Part shown: positions 1 to 5,583 of the stretch, in pieces | How the letters are laid out: each line of letters begins with the position of its first letter | How positions within the stretch are numbered: the first letter of the stretch is position 1 | Origin: Vulcanimicrobiota bacterium | Lineage (GTDB): Bacteria; Vulcanimicrobiota; Vulcanimicrobiia; Vulcanimicrobiales; Vulcanimicrobiaceae | NCBI GenBank assembly: GCA_027306845.1 | Contig: DAHUYY010000138.1 | Coordinates: forward strand, 1-5,583 | DNA: 5,583 nt | Reading direction: 5' to 3' | Made by a program: the position numbers and the translations under genes | Notes under the pieces: generated by a model | What the model was told of the DNA's origin: nothing | Database searches by the model: none | Seen by the model: the letters and a program-made list of their open reading frames with translations, nothing else

Positions 1-1231
1 CCCCGGTCTTCGCACGAATCTCGTCGACGCTATAATTAGCGGCGATGAGTTCGTCGTAGTTCGCCATATCGACCCCGAGATAACAGGGTTGCAGAATCTG
101 CGGCGAGGTAATGCGTAGGTGAACTTCGCGCGCGCCTGCCTCTCGCAACAACGCGACGATACGCGGCGTCGTCGTACCGCGCACGATCGAATCGTCGACA
201 ACGACGACGCGCTGGCCGCGCAAGTTTTCGACAACCGGGTTGAATTTCAAGTGCACGCCACGCGACCGCATCGATTGATCGGGGCTGATAAACGTTCGCC
301 CGATATAACGATTTTTTATGAGTCCCTCGACGTAGGGGAGCCCGCTCTCGGTGGCATAGCCGATCCCGCCGGGGACGGCGGAATCCGGAACCGCCATCAC
401 GCAGTCGGCGACGACGGGATGTTCGCGCGCGAGGCGACGACCCATTTCGTGGCGCGCCATGTAGATCGACCGATTATCGAGTTTGGAATCCGGTCGCGCA
501 AAATAAATATACTCAAACATGCAAAGCGCAGGAAATTCATCGCGCACGTGTACGTGATGCGACGTAATGCCTTCACGCGTTACGTGTACGATCTCTCCCG
601 CTTCAACTTCGCGGAGGTAGCGGGCCCCGACCGTCGCAAGCGCGCACGACTCACTGGCGACGACATAGCCACCATCGTCGAAGGTGCCGAGACAGAGCGG
701 ACGCACGCCCCACGGGTCGCGAAAGGCAAAGAGTTCGCTCTCCGAGCACAACACGATTGAATAGGCACCGCGCGCCTGTTGCATGGCCGCCTCGATCCGT
801 TCGATCATCGTTCCGGAGCTCTCGACGACGAGTTTTGCCAGCACTTCGGTATCCGAGGATGCCTGCATGACGGTTCCGGTCGGCAACGCCGCGCGAAGTT
901 CGTCGGTATTCGTGAGGTTGCCGTTATGCGCTAATGCGAATTCGCCGATATCGGTGCGTTCGAGTAAGGGTTGCGCGTTCACGACCACCGAGGAGCCCGT
1001 CGTGGAATAGCGGGTATGGCCGACCGCGAGATGCCCGCTGAGTTGCGCGAGGATCTCCTCGTCAAAAATCGCTCCGAGCAAGCCCATCTCTTTATGCGAA
1101 CGAAGCGTTCCGCCATCACCGGCAGCGATGCCGGCCGATTCTTGGCCGCGATGCTGGAGTGCATAGAGGCCGAAATAGGCAAGTCGCGCCGCATCACGAC
1201 CTGGGGCGAAGAGACCGACGATCCCGCACAC
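1..1231 (-). CDS. purF: Amidophosphoribosyltransferase (3' end missing)
   Basis: Catalyses the committed step of purine synthesis: PRPP plus glutamine to phosphoribosylamine, feedback-inhibited by purine nucleotides in known enzymes. 410 codons are visible of an expected 450-500; the frame runs out of the window. The only possible start is the GTG at 1229-1231, because the in-frame codon 1241-1243 is the BI-1 TAG stop and no other start lies between. It places the N-terminal nucleophile Cys2 (MCGIVG) directly after Met, so there is no propeptide. The Ntn glutaminase domain (2 to about 235) shows LQHRGQESAGIA (25-36), HTRYSTTG with Arg74, NGNLTN (103-108) and DPWGVRPL. The PRTase domain has FEYIYFARPDS, KNRYIGRTFI and the PRPP loop VVVVDDSIVRGTTT (about 341-354). 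Cys237 and Cys383 match the first two Fe-S cluster ligands of the B. subtilis enzyme (Cys236, Cys382); the final CxxC would lie beyond the edge. No clear Shine-Dalgarno, so translation is probably coupled to BI-1. Confidence 0.96.
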   Translation of the reverse strand, partial: MCGIVGLFAPGRDAARLAYFGLYALQHRGQESAGIAAGDGGTLRSHKEMGLLGAIFDEEILAQLSGHLAVGHTRYSTTGSSVVVNAQPLLERTDIGEFALAHNGNLTNTDELRAALPTGTVMQASSDTEVLAKLVVESSGTMIERIEAAMQQARGAYSIVLCSESELFAFRDPWGVRPLCLGTFDDGGYVVASESCALATVGARYLREVEAGEIVHVTREGITSHHVHVRDEFPALCMFEYIYFARPDSKLDNRSIYMARHEMGRRLAREHPVVADCVMAVPDSAVPGGIGYATESGLPYVEGLIKNRYIGRTFISPDQSMRSRGVHLKFNPVVENLRGQRVVVVDDSIVRGTTTPRIVALLREAGAREVHLRITSPQILQPCYLGVDMANYDELIAANYSVDEIRAKTG

Positions 1232-1240
1232 CTTCGTTCG

Positions 1241-1903
1241 CTAATCGTTCGAGCGGCGGCCGCCGAAAATTTGCAACAACGCGAGAAAGATATTAATAGC
1301 GTCGAGGTAGATGCTTACCGCCAACATGATCGCACTCGAGCCGCTCCCGCCGGCGCGGATACGAGCGAAATCGGCGAGCGTTAATCCGGCGAAGATGAAG
1401 AGCACCACCCACGATATCGCCGTCGGCGAAACAAAATGGACGAAGAGCGAAACGATGCTGATGACGATAATCGCCATGAGCGCCATCATCAACACGCCGT
1501 AGAGACGGCGGAAATCGAAGGTGGTCGCATAGACGATCGCACCGAGTCCGAGCATCCCAAGCCCGGTCGTCAGTGCCGCGTTCATAACGATGCTCGGGCC
1601 GTCGATATGCGCGTAATAAGCGATCGTCGGCGCTATGCCGATGCCTTCAAGGAAGGTGAACGCATAGAACAATAACAGGGCGACGGGTTCGTTCGCACTC
1701 ATGCGCCCGATGGCAATGAGCAATACGAAACCACCGATCAGCGCAGCAAAAGCGAAAATGCCGGGCGCCATATCGCGAAAAAGATAGGCGGCGAGCGCCG
1801 TTATACAGAGCCCAAGCCCGGTGATTCCGAGCACTTGGCTCAAGAGTGCGGGTGTCGATGCCGTTGCCCCGTACGGGGAAGGCGGTTGTAACCGGTAGTT
1901 CAT
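1241..1903 (-). CDS. BAX inhibitor-1 (BI-1/YccA) family seven-helix membrane protein
   Basis: 220-residue inner-membrane protein of the BI-1/YccA/YetJ family (TMBIM-like). Members are pH-sensitive calcium-leak channels (B. subtilis YetJ) or modulators of FtsH protease (E. coli YccA); which, if either, applies here is unknown. Hydrophobic segments lie at about 20-42, 48-66, 74-98, 104-126, 133-157, 161-181 and 189-213, giving seven helices, with a short Pro-rich cytosol-like N-terminus and no signal peptide. Two acidic residues near the ends of the last two helices, Asp178 (LADFARI) and Asp201 (SIYLDAINIFLALL), match in position and spacing the aspartate pair that gates YetJ. The ATG at 1903 is preceded by GAGAG close by, a modest ribosome site. 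It follows purD after 138 nt and ends 9 nt before purF, in the same frame, so it is probably translated from the same message as purF. Why a channel-like protein sits between purine genes is unexplained. Confidence 0.88.
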   Translation of the reverse strand: MNYRLQPPSPYGATASTPALLSQVLGITGLGLCITALAAYLFRDMAPGIFAFAALIGGFVLLIAIGRMSANEPVALLLFYAFTFLEGIGIAPTIAYYAHIDGPSIVMNAALTTGLGMLGLGAIVYATTFDFRRLYGVLMMALMAIIVISIVSLFVHFVSPTAISWVVLFIFAGLTLADFARIRAGGSGSSAIMLAVSIYLDAINIFLALLQIFGGRRSND

Positions 1904-2041
1904 CGCTCTCTATAATCGCTCATGGAGGCGTTAAGGTTCCCTTCACCTTGCAGCCCCCCTGCCGAGGTTGCCCGCCCCTCGTTGTAGGAGCGCTCCTTCC
2001 GCTCGGCGATCGAGAGCCGCCACGGTCACGGCTGCGAGCCT
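1904..2041 (-). other. 138-nt intergenic gap between purD and the BI-1 gene
   Basis: This is the only sizeable gap in the block. It holds a 12-bp palindrome (1986-1997) and two weak inverted repeats: AGCCG/CGGCT with a 9-nt loop (2015-2033) and AAGGT/ACCTT with a 7-nt loop (1933-1949). None is followed by a T-run in the direction of transcription, so no intrinsic terminator is supported. Just before the BI-1 start an AT-rich GATTATAGAGAG could serve as a -10 box or weak ribosome site, but no good -35 is visible. I see no purine riboswitch or PurR-type operator that I can recognise. No structured RNA is evident by eye. Confidence 0.6.
1986..1997. repeat. Perfect 12-bp palindrome AGGAGCGCTCCT in the purD/BI-1 gap
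   Basis: The sequence AGGAGCGCTCCT is identical on both strands. It sits 45 nt after the purD stop and 83 nt before the BI-1 start. With no spacer it is a poor hairpin but an acceptable shape for a dimeric regulator site. A 12-bp palindrome can occur by chance in GC-rich DNA, and no second copy was noticed in the window. Function unknown. Confidence 0.5.
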
Positions 2042-3310
2042 TTAAAACTGCGCGATATCGGTGCGAAACGTGAGATCTGCGTCGCCGAAGCGCTCGCGGA
2101 GCGTGCGCACGCCGGCGTAGGCACGGGCGCGCGCTTCGTCGAGCGTGGCGCCGACCGCGCTCACCGTCAGAACGCGCCCCCCCGAACTGCTCACCATACC
2201 GTCGACGAGTTGCGAACCGCCCCAGAAGAGGCGCACTCCCTCGGGAAGTTGTACCTCGGCGGGCAGATTCGTAACCGGTGTGCTTTCGAGCGGGTAGCGC
2301 GAACTTGCCAACACGACCCCGACGCACGGCTCGGGATTGACGCGAGCGACGGAGAGATCGAGCGAGCCCTCGGCGCACGATTTGAGCAGCGCCGCAAAAT
2401 CACCACCGATACGCGGCACGATCGCTTGCGTCTCGGGATCGCCGAAACGCACGTTAAATTCGATGACCTTCGGTCCGTCTGCACACCACATCAGCCCGGC
2501 GTAAAGCACGCCGACATAGCGTTCGTTCTCTGCGGCGAGGCCGCGCAACATCGGCGCAAAGATCTGCTCGCGCACGATATCCATATAGCCTTCGGGAAAA
2601 CCGTGCGGCGGAGAGTAGGCTCCCATTCCACCGGTATTGGGACCGGTATCGCCGTCGCCCGCGCGTTTATAATCGCAGGCGGCGATAAACGGCATCATCG
2701 CACGTCCGTCGCAGAGTGCGAAAACCGAGAGCTCGCGCCCGATTAAACGCTCTTCGAGAACGATATCGGTCCCGCCACCGGGAATCGCTCGCTCGCCGTA
2801 CCAACGAGCGAGCAGCGCTTCAGCCTCGACCGGCCCTGCGGCGACGACGACCCCTTTGCCGGCAGCGAGGCCGTCGGCTTTCACGACGACTCCGCGCTCG
2901 CCCCACGACGCAAGCACTTTGCGCGCCGTATCGAGCGTGTGCACGACGGCGTAGCGGGCGGTTGGAACGCCGTTGCGCTCCATAAAGCGTTTAGCGAAGC
3001 TCTTCGAACTCTCCAACCGTCCGATCGAACGGTTCGGTCCAAAAACGGAGAGCCCGACTTCGCGCGCCCGATCGGCAACGCCGGCGGCAATCGCGGTCTC
3101 CGGGCCGATGACGACGAGATCGATCTTTTCCTCGAGCGCGCGCTCTGCGATCGCTTTCGCGTCGGTGACCGATAGATTCCAATTCGTTCCGTAGAGCGCC
3201 GTGCCGGCGTTTCCCGGCGTCGTAAAGAGCGCTTCGCAGGAAGGCGAAGCCGCGAGACGCCAACCAAGCGCATCTTCGCGGGCCCCATTGCCGATCAGTA
3301 ATATGCGCAT
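2042..3310 (-). CDS. purD: Phosphoribosylamine--glycine ligase (GAR synthetase)
   Basis: Cytosolic ATP-grasp ligase joining phosphoribosylamine and glycine to give GAR, step two of purine synthesis and direct consumer of the unstable PurF product. 422 residues, a normal length for the monofunctional enzyme. Visible in order: N-terminal GNGAREDALGW (7-17), IGPETAIAAGVAD (68-80), ATP-grasp VVVKADGLAAGKGVVVA (141-157), GDGDTGPNTGGMGAYSP (218-234), and the family signature EFNVRFGDPETQ (284-295), followed by the C-terminal domain. Several normally conserved positions differ: the usual GNGGREHA reads GNGAREDA, EGSK reads ESSK (100-103), and the late GYP and HAG elements read RYP (338-340) and WGG (363-365). 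ATG 3310 is preferred because it forms a TAATG overlap with the guaA stop and begins at the canonical MRILLIGNG. A GTG nine bases upstream (3319) would only add MGV and lacks a ribosome site. No PurM or PurN domain is fused. Confidence 0.96.
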   Translation of the reverse strand: MRILLIGNGAREDALGWRLAASPSCEALFTTPGNAGTALYGTNWNLSVTDAKAIAERALEEKIDLVVIGPETAIAAGVADRAREVGLSVFGPNRSIGRLESSKSFAKRFMERNGVPTARYAVVHTLDTARKVLASWGERGVVVKADGLAAGKGVVVAAGPVEAEALLARWYGERAIPGGGTDIVLEERLIGRELSVFALCDGRAMMPFIAACDYKRAGDGDTGPNTGGMGAYSPPHGFPEGYMDIVREQIFAPMLRGLAAENERYVGVLYAGLMWCADGPKVIEFNVRFGDPETQAIVPRIGGDFAALLKSCAEGSLDLSVARVNPEPCVGVVLASSRYPLESTPVTNLPAEVQLPEGVRLFWGGSQLVDGMVSSSGGRVLTVSAVGATLDEARARAYAGVRTLRERFGDADLTFRTDIAQF

Positions 3311-4848
3311 TACTCCCACTCAACCGTCGCCGGAGGTTTCGAGGTGATGTCATAGGCGATGCGATTTACGCCGGGGACCTCGTTCACGATACGGGTCGAG
3401 ATGCGCGCGAGCAGATCGTGCGGCAGGCGCGCCCAATCGGCCGTCATTCCGTCCTCGCTGACGATCGCGCGCACGGCAACGAGATTTGCATACGTGCGAC
3501 CGTCGCCCATCACCCCAACCGACTTCACCGGCGTCAGAACGGCAAAGTATTGCCACGGGTGCGGATCGAGTGCGGTGCGTTCGATCTCCTCGCGTACGAT
3601 CGCGTCGGCTTCGCGCACGATTTCCAGCCGCTCTTCATCGATCGCTCCGATAATGCGCACGGCGAGCCCCGGGCCCGGAAACGGCTGCCGGGCGACGATG
3701 TGTTCCGGTAATCCGAGCACGCGTCCGAGCGCGCGCACTTCGTCCTTAAAGAGCGCGCGTAGTGGTTCTACGAGCGCGAAGTTCATGTGCTCCGGGAGGC
3801 CGCCGACGTTATGGTGGGACTTGATTTTATGTCCGGCTTTGCTTTGCGGCGTCTTCGATTCGATAACGTCGGGGTAGAGCGTTCCCTGAACGAGATACCC
3901 GACATCGGGCAATTTGGCCGCTTCTTCTTCGAATATCGCGATGAACTCGTGCCCGATCAGAATGCGCTTGCGTTCGGGATCTTCTACGCCCGCGAGCTTC
4001 GCGAGAAAACGCTCCGCCGCATCGACGTGAATGACGTTGAGATGCAGGACGTCGCGGAATGCCGCCAACACTTCTTTCGCTTCGTTTTTTCGCAATAAAC
4101 CATGATCGACGAAAATGCACGTGAGTTGTTCGCCGATCGCGCGCGCGACCAGAGTCGCAGCGACCGCCGAATCGACGCCGCCCGAGAGCGCACAGATGAC
4201 GCGACGCCCCCCGACTCGCTCGCGGATCTCGGCGACACTGCTCTCGAGAAACGAGTCCATCGCCCAATTCGGAGTAATCTTTGCAACCTCGCGAAGAAAA
4301 TTCTCGATGAGTTGCTTTCCGTACTCGGTATGAACGACTTCGGGATGGAACTGCACCCCGACCATCCGTCGCTTCTTGCTGCCGATCGCGGCGATCGAGC
4401 AGCGCGGCGTCGCCGCCAGGGGCGTAAAATCGCCCGGTAATCGTTGCACGGAGTCGCCGTGCGACATCCAGACCCGCGACTGCTCCGGAACTCCGGCGAG
4501 TAGCGGGTGCGACGGGTCGAGGACGCGCAGCGTCGCCGGCCCGTATTCGGGGGCGCCTCCGGAGACCAACTCCGCACCGACTTCGCGTGCGATCAGCTGC
4601 ATGCCGTAACAGATCCCCAGCATCGGAAGCCCGCTTGCAAAGACGGCGGCATCGCAGGTCGGCGCGCCCTCGGCGAGAGTGCTCTCCGGTCCACCGGAGA
4701 GGACGAGCGCCGCGGGATCGAGTGCGAGACTATCTTTCCAGGGCCGGTCGTACGGAACGATTTCGCAATAATACCCCGCCTCTCGCACGCGTCGGGCGAT
4801 CAGCTGGCTATATTGCGCTCCAAAGTCGAGGATGACGACGGTCTTCAT
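3310..4848 (-). CDS. guaA: GMP synthase (glutamine-hydrolysing), fused two-domain form
   Basis: Cytosolic enzyme that aminates XMP to GMP using ATP and glutamine, the last step of the guanine branch. The 512-residue length is usual for bacterial GuaA. The N-terminal class I glutaminase (about 1-190) shows SGGPEST (51-57), the nucleophile Cys80 in GICYGMQ, MSHGDSV (128-134) and the HPE motif giving His168 and Glu170 of the triad. The ATP-pyrophosphatase domain follows, with the P-loop SGGVDSA (222-228), VDHGLLRKNE (248-257) and QGTLYPDVIES (321-331). The C-terminal XMP-binding/dimerisation domain has RQPFPGPGLAVRI (387-399), HPWQYFAVLTPVKSVGVMGDGRTY and the conserved tail IAYDITSKPPATVEWE. All key residues are present, so it should be active. 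The single fused chain is the bacterial arrangement; most archaea have two separate subunits. ATG 4848 is the only start available after the upstream stop. It lies 4 nt after purP, and its TAA stop shares a base with the purD ATG. Confidence 0.98.
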   Translation of the reverse strand: MKTVVILDFGAQYSQLIARRVREAGYYCEIVPYDRPWKDSLALDPAALVLSGGPESTLAEGAPTCDAAVFASGLPMLGICYGMQLIAREVGAELVSGGAPEYGPATLRVLDPSHPLLAGVPEQSRVWMSHGDSVQRLPGDFTPLAATPRCSIAAIGSKKRRMVGVQFHPEVVHTEYGKQLIENFLREVAKITPNWAMDSFLESSVAEIRERVGGRRVICALSGGVDSAVAATLVARAIGEQLTCIFVDHGLLRKNEAKEVLAAFRDVLHLNVIHVDAAERFLAKLAGVEDPERKRILIGHEFIAIFEEEAAKLPDVGYLVQGTLYPDVIESKTPQSKAGHKIKSHHNVGGLPEHMNFALVEPLRALFKDEVRALGRVLGLPEHIVARQPFPGPGLAVRIIGAIDEERLEIVREADAIVREEIERTALDPHPWQYFAVLTPVKSVGVMGDGRTYANLVAVRAIVSEDGMTADWARLPHDLLARISTRIVNEVPGVNRIAYDITSKPPATVEWE

Positions 4849-4852
4849 TCGG

Positions 4853-5583
4853 TTATGTTAGCACCTCCGCCAAACGTCCGGAGTCGCGCGCGAATTCCAA
4901 CTCCATAGCAATTCGCTCTCCGACCGAGATATCGCGCCCCCACCGATATGAAGAGTACGGCGTAAAGCGCGTCCCGGGCGAGCCCGGTATTCGCAGCGAC
5001 ACGTCGTAGCAAACAAACTCTTTCGGAGGGCCGGCGACGATCGCGCACTGTAACGCAAACGGCCCGATCGCCCCCGGCGGCAAAGCATCGCGAGCGGCGG
5101 CGACGAAACGCTCGCCCATTTCGAATGCCGATTCCAACGTTGATTCCGTGAGCGTCGCTGCGATGTGCCCCGCTTCTTCCAAGCGCATCGGAACGTCGCG
5201 CAACTGCTCGTAGACCGACGGCGGGACGTTACGAAAACCTTCGAGGTTAGTTTGACGGCGCGTATCGGTTCCCATCAACTCGAGCTCTCCGAGCATCGGC
5301 GAATAGAAAAAATTCAAATTGATCGACGGCCCGAGGGCAAACTCCTCAACGATCGCTCCGGCGAGCCCGGCTTCATCGAGAATTCCCTCGGAGATGAGGT
5401 GCTCGCTCACTTCACGATATTGTTCCGGGCTCGCGCAGAGAAAGAATGCTCGTTCGAAGCGCACCCGCGCATGCGGTGCCTTCACCATCACCAAGCGATC
5501 GATTTCCTCGGGCGAGGCGAACTGACGCGGATGGCGGATGCCCGCCTTCGCCAACAACTCGTATTGGTTACCCGCCGCGGCAC
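4853..5583 (-). CDS. purP: PurP, formate-dependent FAICAR synthetase (5' end missing)
   Basis: Partial gene: the frame is open to the window edge, leaving 242 codons before a TAA stop. The family is normally about 360 residues, so roughly the first third is missing. PurP is a cytosolic ATP-grasp-type ligase that uses ATP and free formate to convert AICAR to FAICAR, step nine of purine synthesis, replacing the 10-formyl-THF-dependent transformylase half of PurH. Recognition is by whole-protein resemblance from memory. Within the visible fragment: AGNQYELLAKAGI (about 3-15), VMVKAPHARVRFERAFF (31-47), the family block NLNFFYSP followed by GELELMGTDTRRQTN (88-112), GPFALQ (173-178), and a C-terminal RIPGSPG...SYRWGRDISVGERIAMEL (197-228). 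TTG at 5557 is only an internal Leu; the true start lies outside. It ends 4 nt before guaA, so the two are probably co-translated. A PurP paralogue of other function is possible. Family call strong, exact substrate inferred. Confidence 0.88.
   Translation of the reverse strand, partial: AAAGNQYELLAKAGIRHPRQFASPEEIDRLVMVKAPHARVRFERAFFLCASPEQYREVSEHLISEGILDEAGLAGAIVEEFALGPSINLNFFYSPMLGELELMGTDTRRQTNLEGFRNVPPSVYEQLRDVPMRLEEAGHIAATLTESTLESAFEMGERFVAAARDALPPGAIGPFALQCAIVAGPPKEFVCYDVSLRIPGSPGTRFTPYSSYRWGRDISVGERIAMELEFARDSGRLAEVLT
4863..4868 (-). promoter_or_regulatory. Candidate Shine-Dalgarno for guaA, inside the 3' end of purP
   Basis: A strong GGAGGT lies within the last codons of purP. It is 14 nt from the guaA ATG, longer than the usual 5-9 nt. 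No other in-frame start exists between the upstream in-frame TAA (4858-4860) and the ATG at 4848, so the start is fixed even though the spacing is long. Ribosomes finishing purP four bases upstream may re-initiate, making this site only partly needed. Confidence 0.45.

Noticed and set aside
119..760. 213-codon plus-strand open frame
   Set aside because: It lies wholly antisense to purF, whose frame shows continuous family motifs; the plus-strand translation is Arg/Asp-rich and resembles no family I know.
1911..1916. Perfect TATAAT on the plus strand (another at 31-36)
   Set aside because: They would drive transcription antisense to BI-1 and purF with no plus-strand gene behind them, and no matching -35 was seen; chance matches are likely.
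1943..2029. 28-codon GTG-started minus-strand frame in the purD/BI-1 gap
   Set aside because: No ribosome site, Arg/Gly/Ala-rich low-complexity product, and simply the read-on of the purD frame past its stop.
2015..2033. Stem-loop just after purD as an intrinsic terminator
   Set aside because: Only a 5-bp stem with a 9-nt loop and no following T-run on the minus strand.
2210..2746. 178-codon plus-strand open frame
   Set aside because: Antisense to purD, in GC-rich sequence where long shadow frames are expected; no recognisable motifs.
3317..3319. GTG as the start of purD
   Set aside because: No ribosome site, and it only adds three residues ahead of the canonical MRILLIGNG; the ATG at 3310 forms a typical TAATG coupling.
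5555..5557. TTG as the start of the purP gene
   Set aside because: The frame continues upstream with family-like sequence (AGNQYELL), so this is an internal Leu and the gene is cut by the window edge.

Overview
The window is a single block of genes, all on the minus strand, that belongs to de novo purine synthesis. In transcription order (high to low coordinate) it reads: purP (5' end cut off by the window edge), guaA, purD, a seven-helix BAX-inhibitor-1 (BI-1/YccA) family membrane protein, and purF (3' end cut off). No convincing gene lies on the plus strand; the long plus-strand frames are shadows of these five genes in GC-rich sequence (about 60% GC by eye).

The block is tightly packed. 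purP and guaA are 4 nt apart. guaA and purD overlap by one base (TAATG). The BI-1 gene and purF are 9 nt apart. The only real gap is 138 nt between purD and the BI-1 gene. It holds a 12-bp palindrome and a few weak inverted repeats, but no recognisable terminator, riboswitch or clear promoter. Co-transcription of all five genes is plausible; a second transcript starting in that gap cannot be excluded.

Together the genes cover the first step (PurF: PRPP to phosphoribosylamine), the second step (PurD: phosphoribosylamine to GAR), the ninth step (PurP: formate-dependent formylation of AICAR to FAICAR) and the branch from XMP to GMP (GuaA). PurF carries the two cysteines that match the first two Fe-S ligands of the Bacillus-type enzyme. 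The BI-1 protein has no known role in purine synthesis and is the odd member.

The host looks bacterial: GuaA is a single fused glutaminase/ATP-pyrophosphatase chain rather than the split form of most archaea, and GTG and weakly Shine-Dalgarno-led starts are used. Yet PurP is best known as the archaeal, folate-independent FAICAR synthetase. A purP gene inside a bacterial-type purine operon is the most notable feature here. A deep-branching or poorly cultured high-GC phylum (for example Eremiobacterota-like) would fit, but the phylum cannot be established from this sequence. I see no mobile element, CRISPR array, tRNA or rRNA. Apart from the PurP and BI-1 context the region looks like ordinary core metabolism, not a new defence or accessory system.
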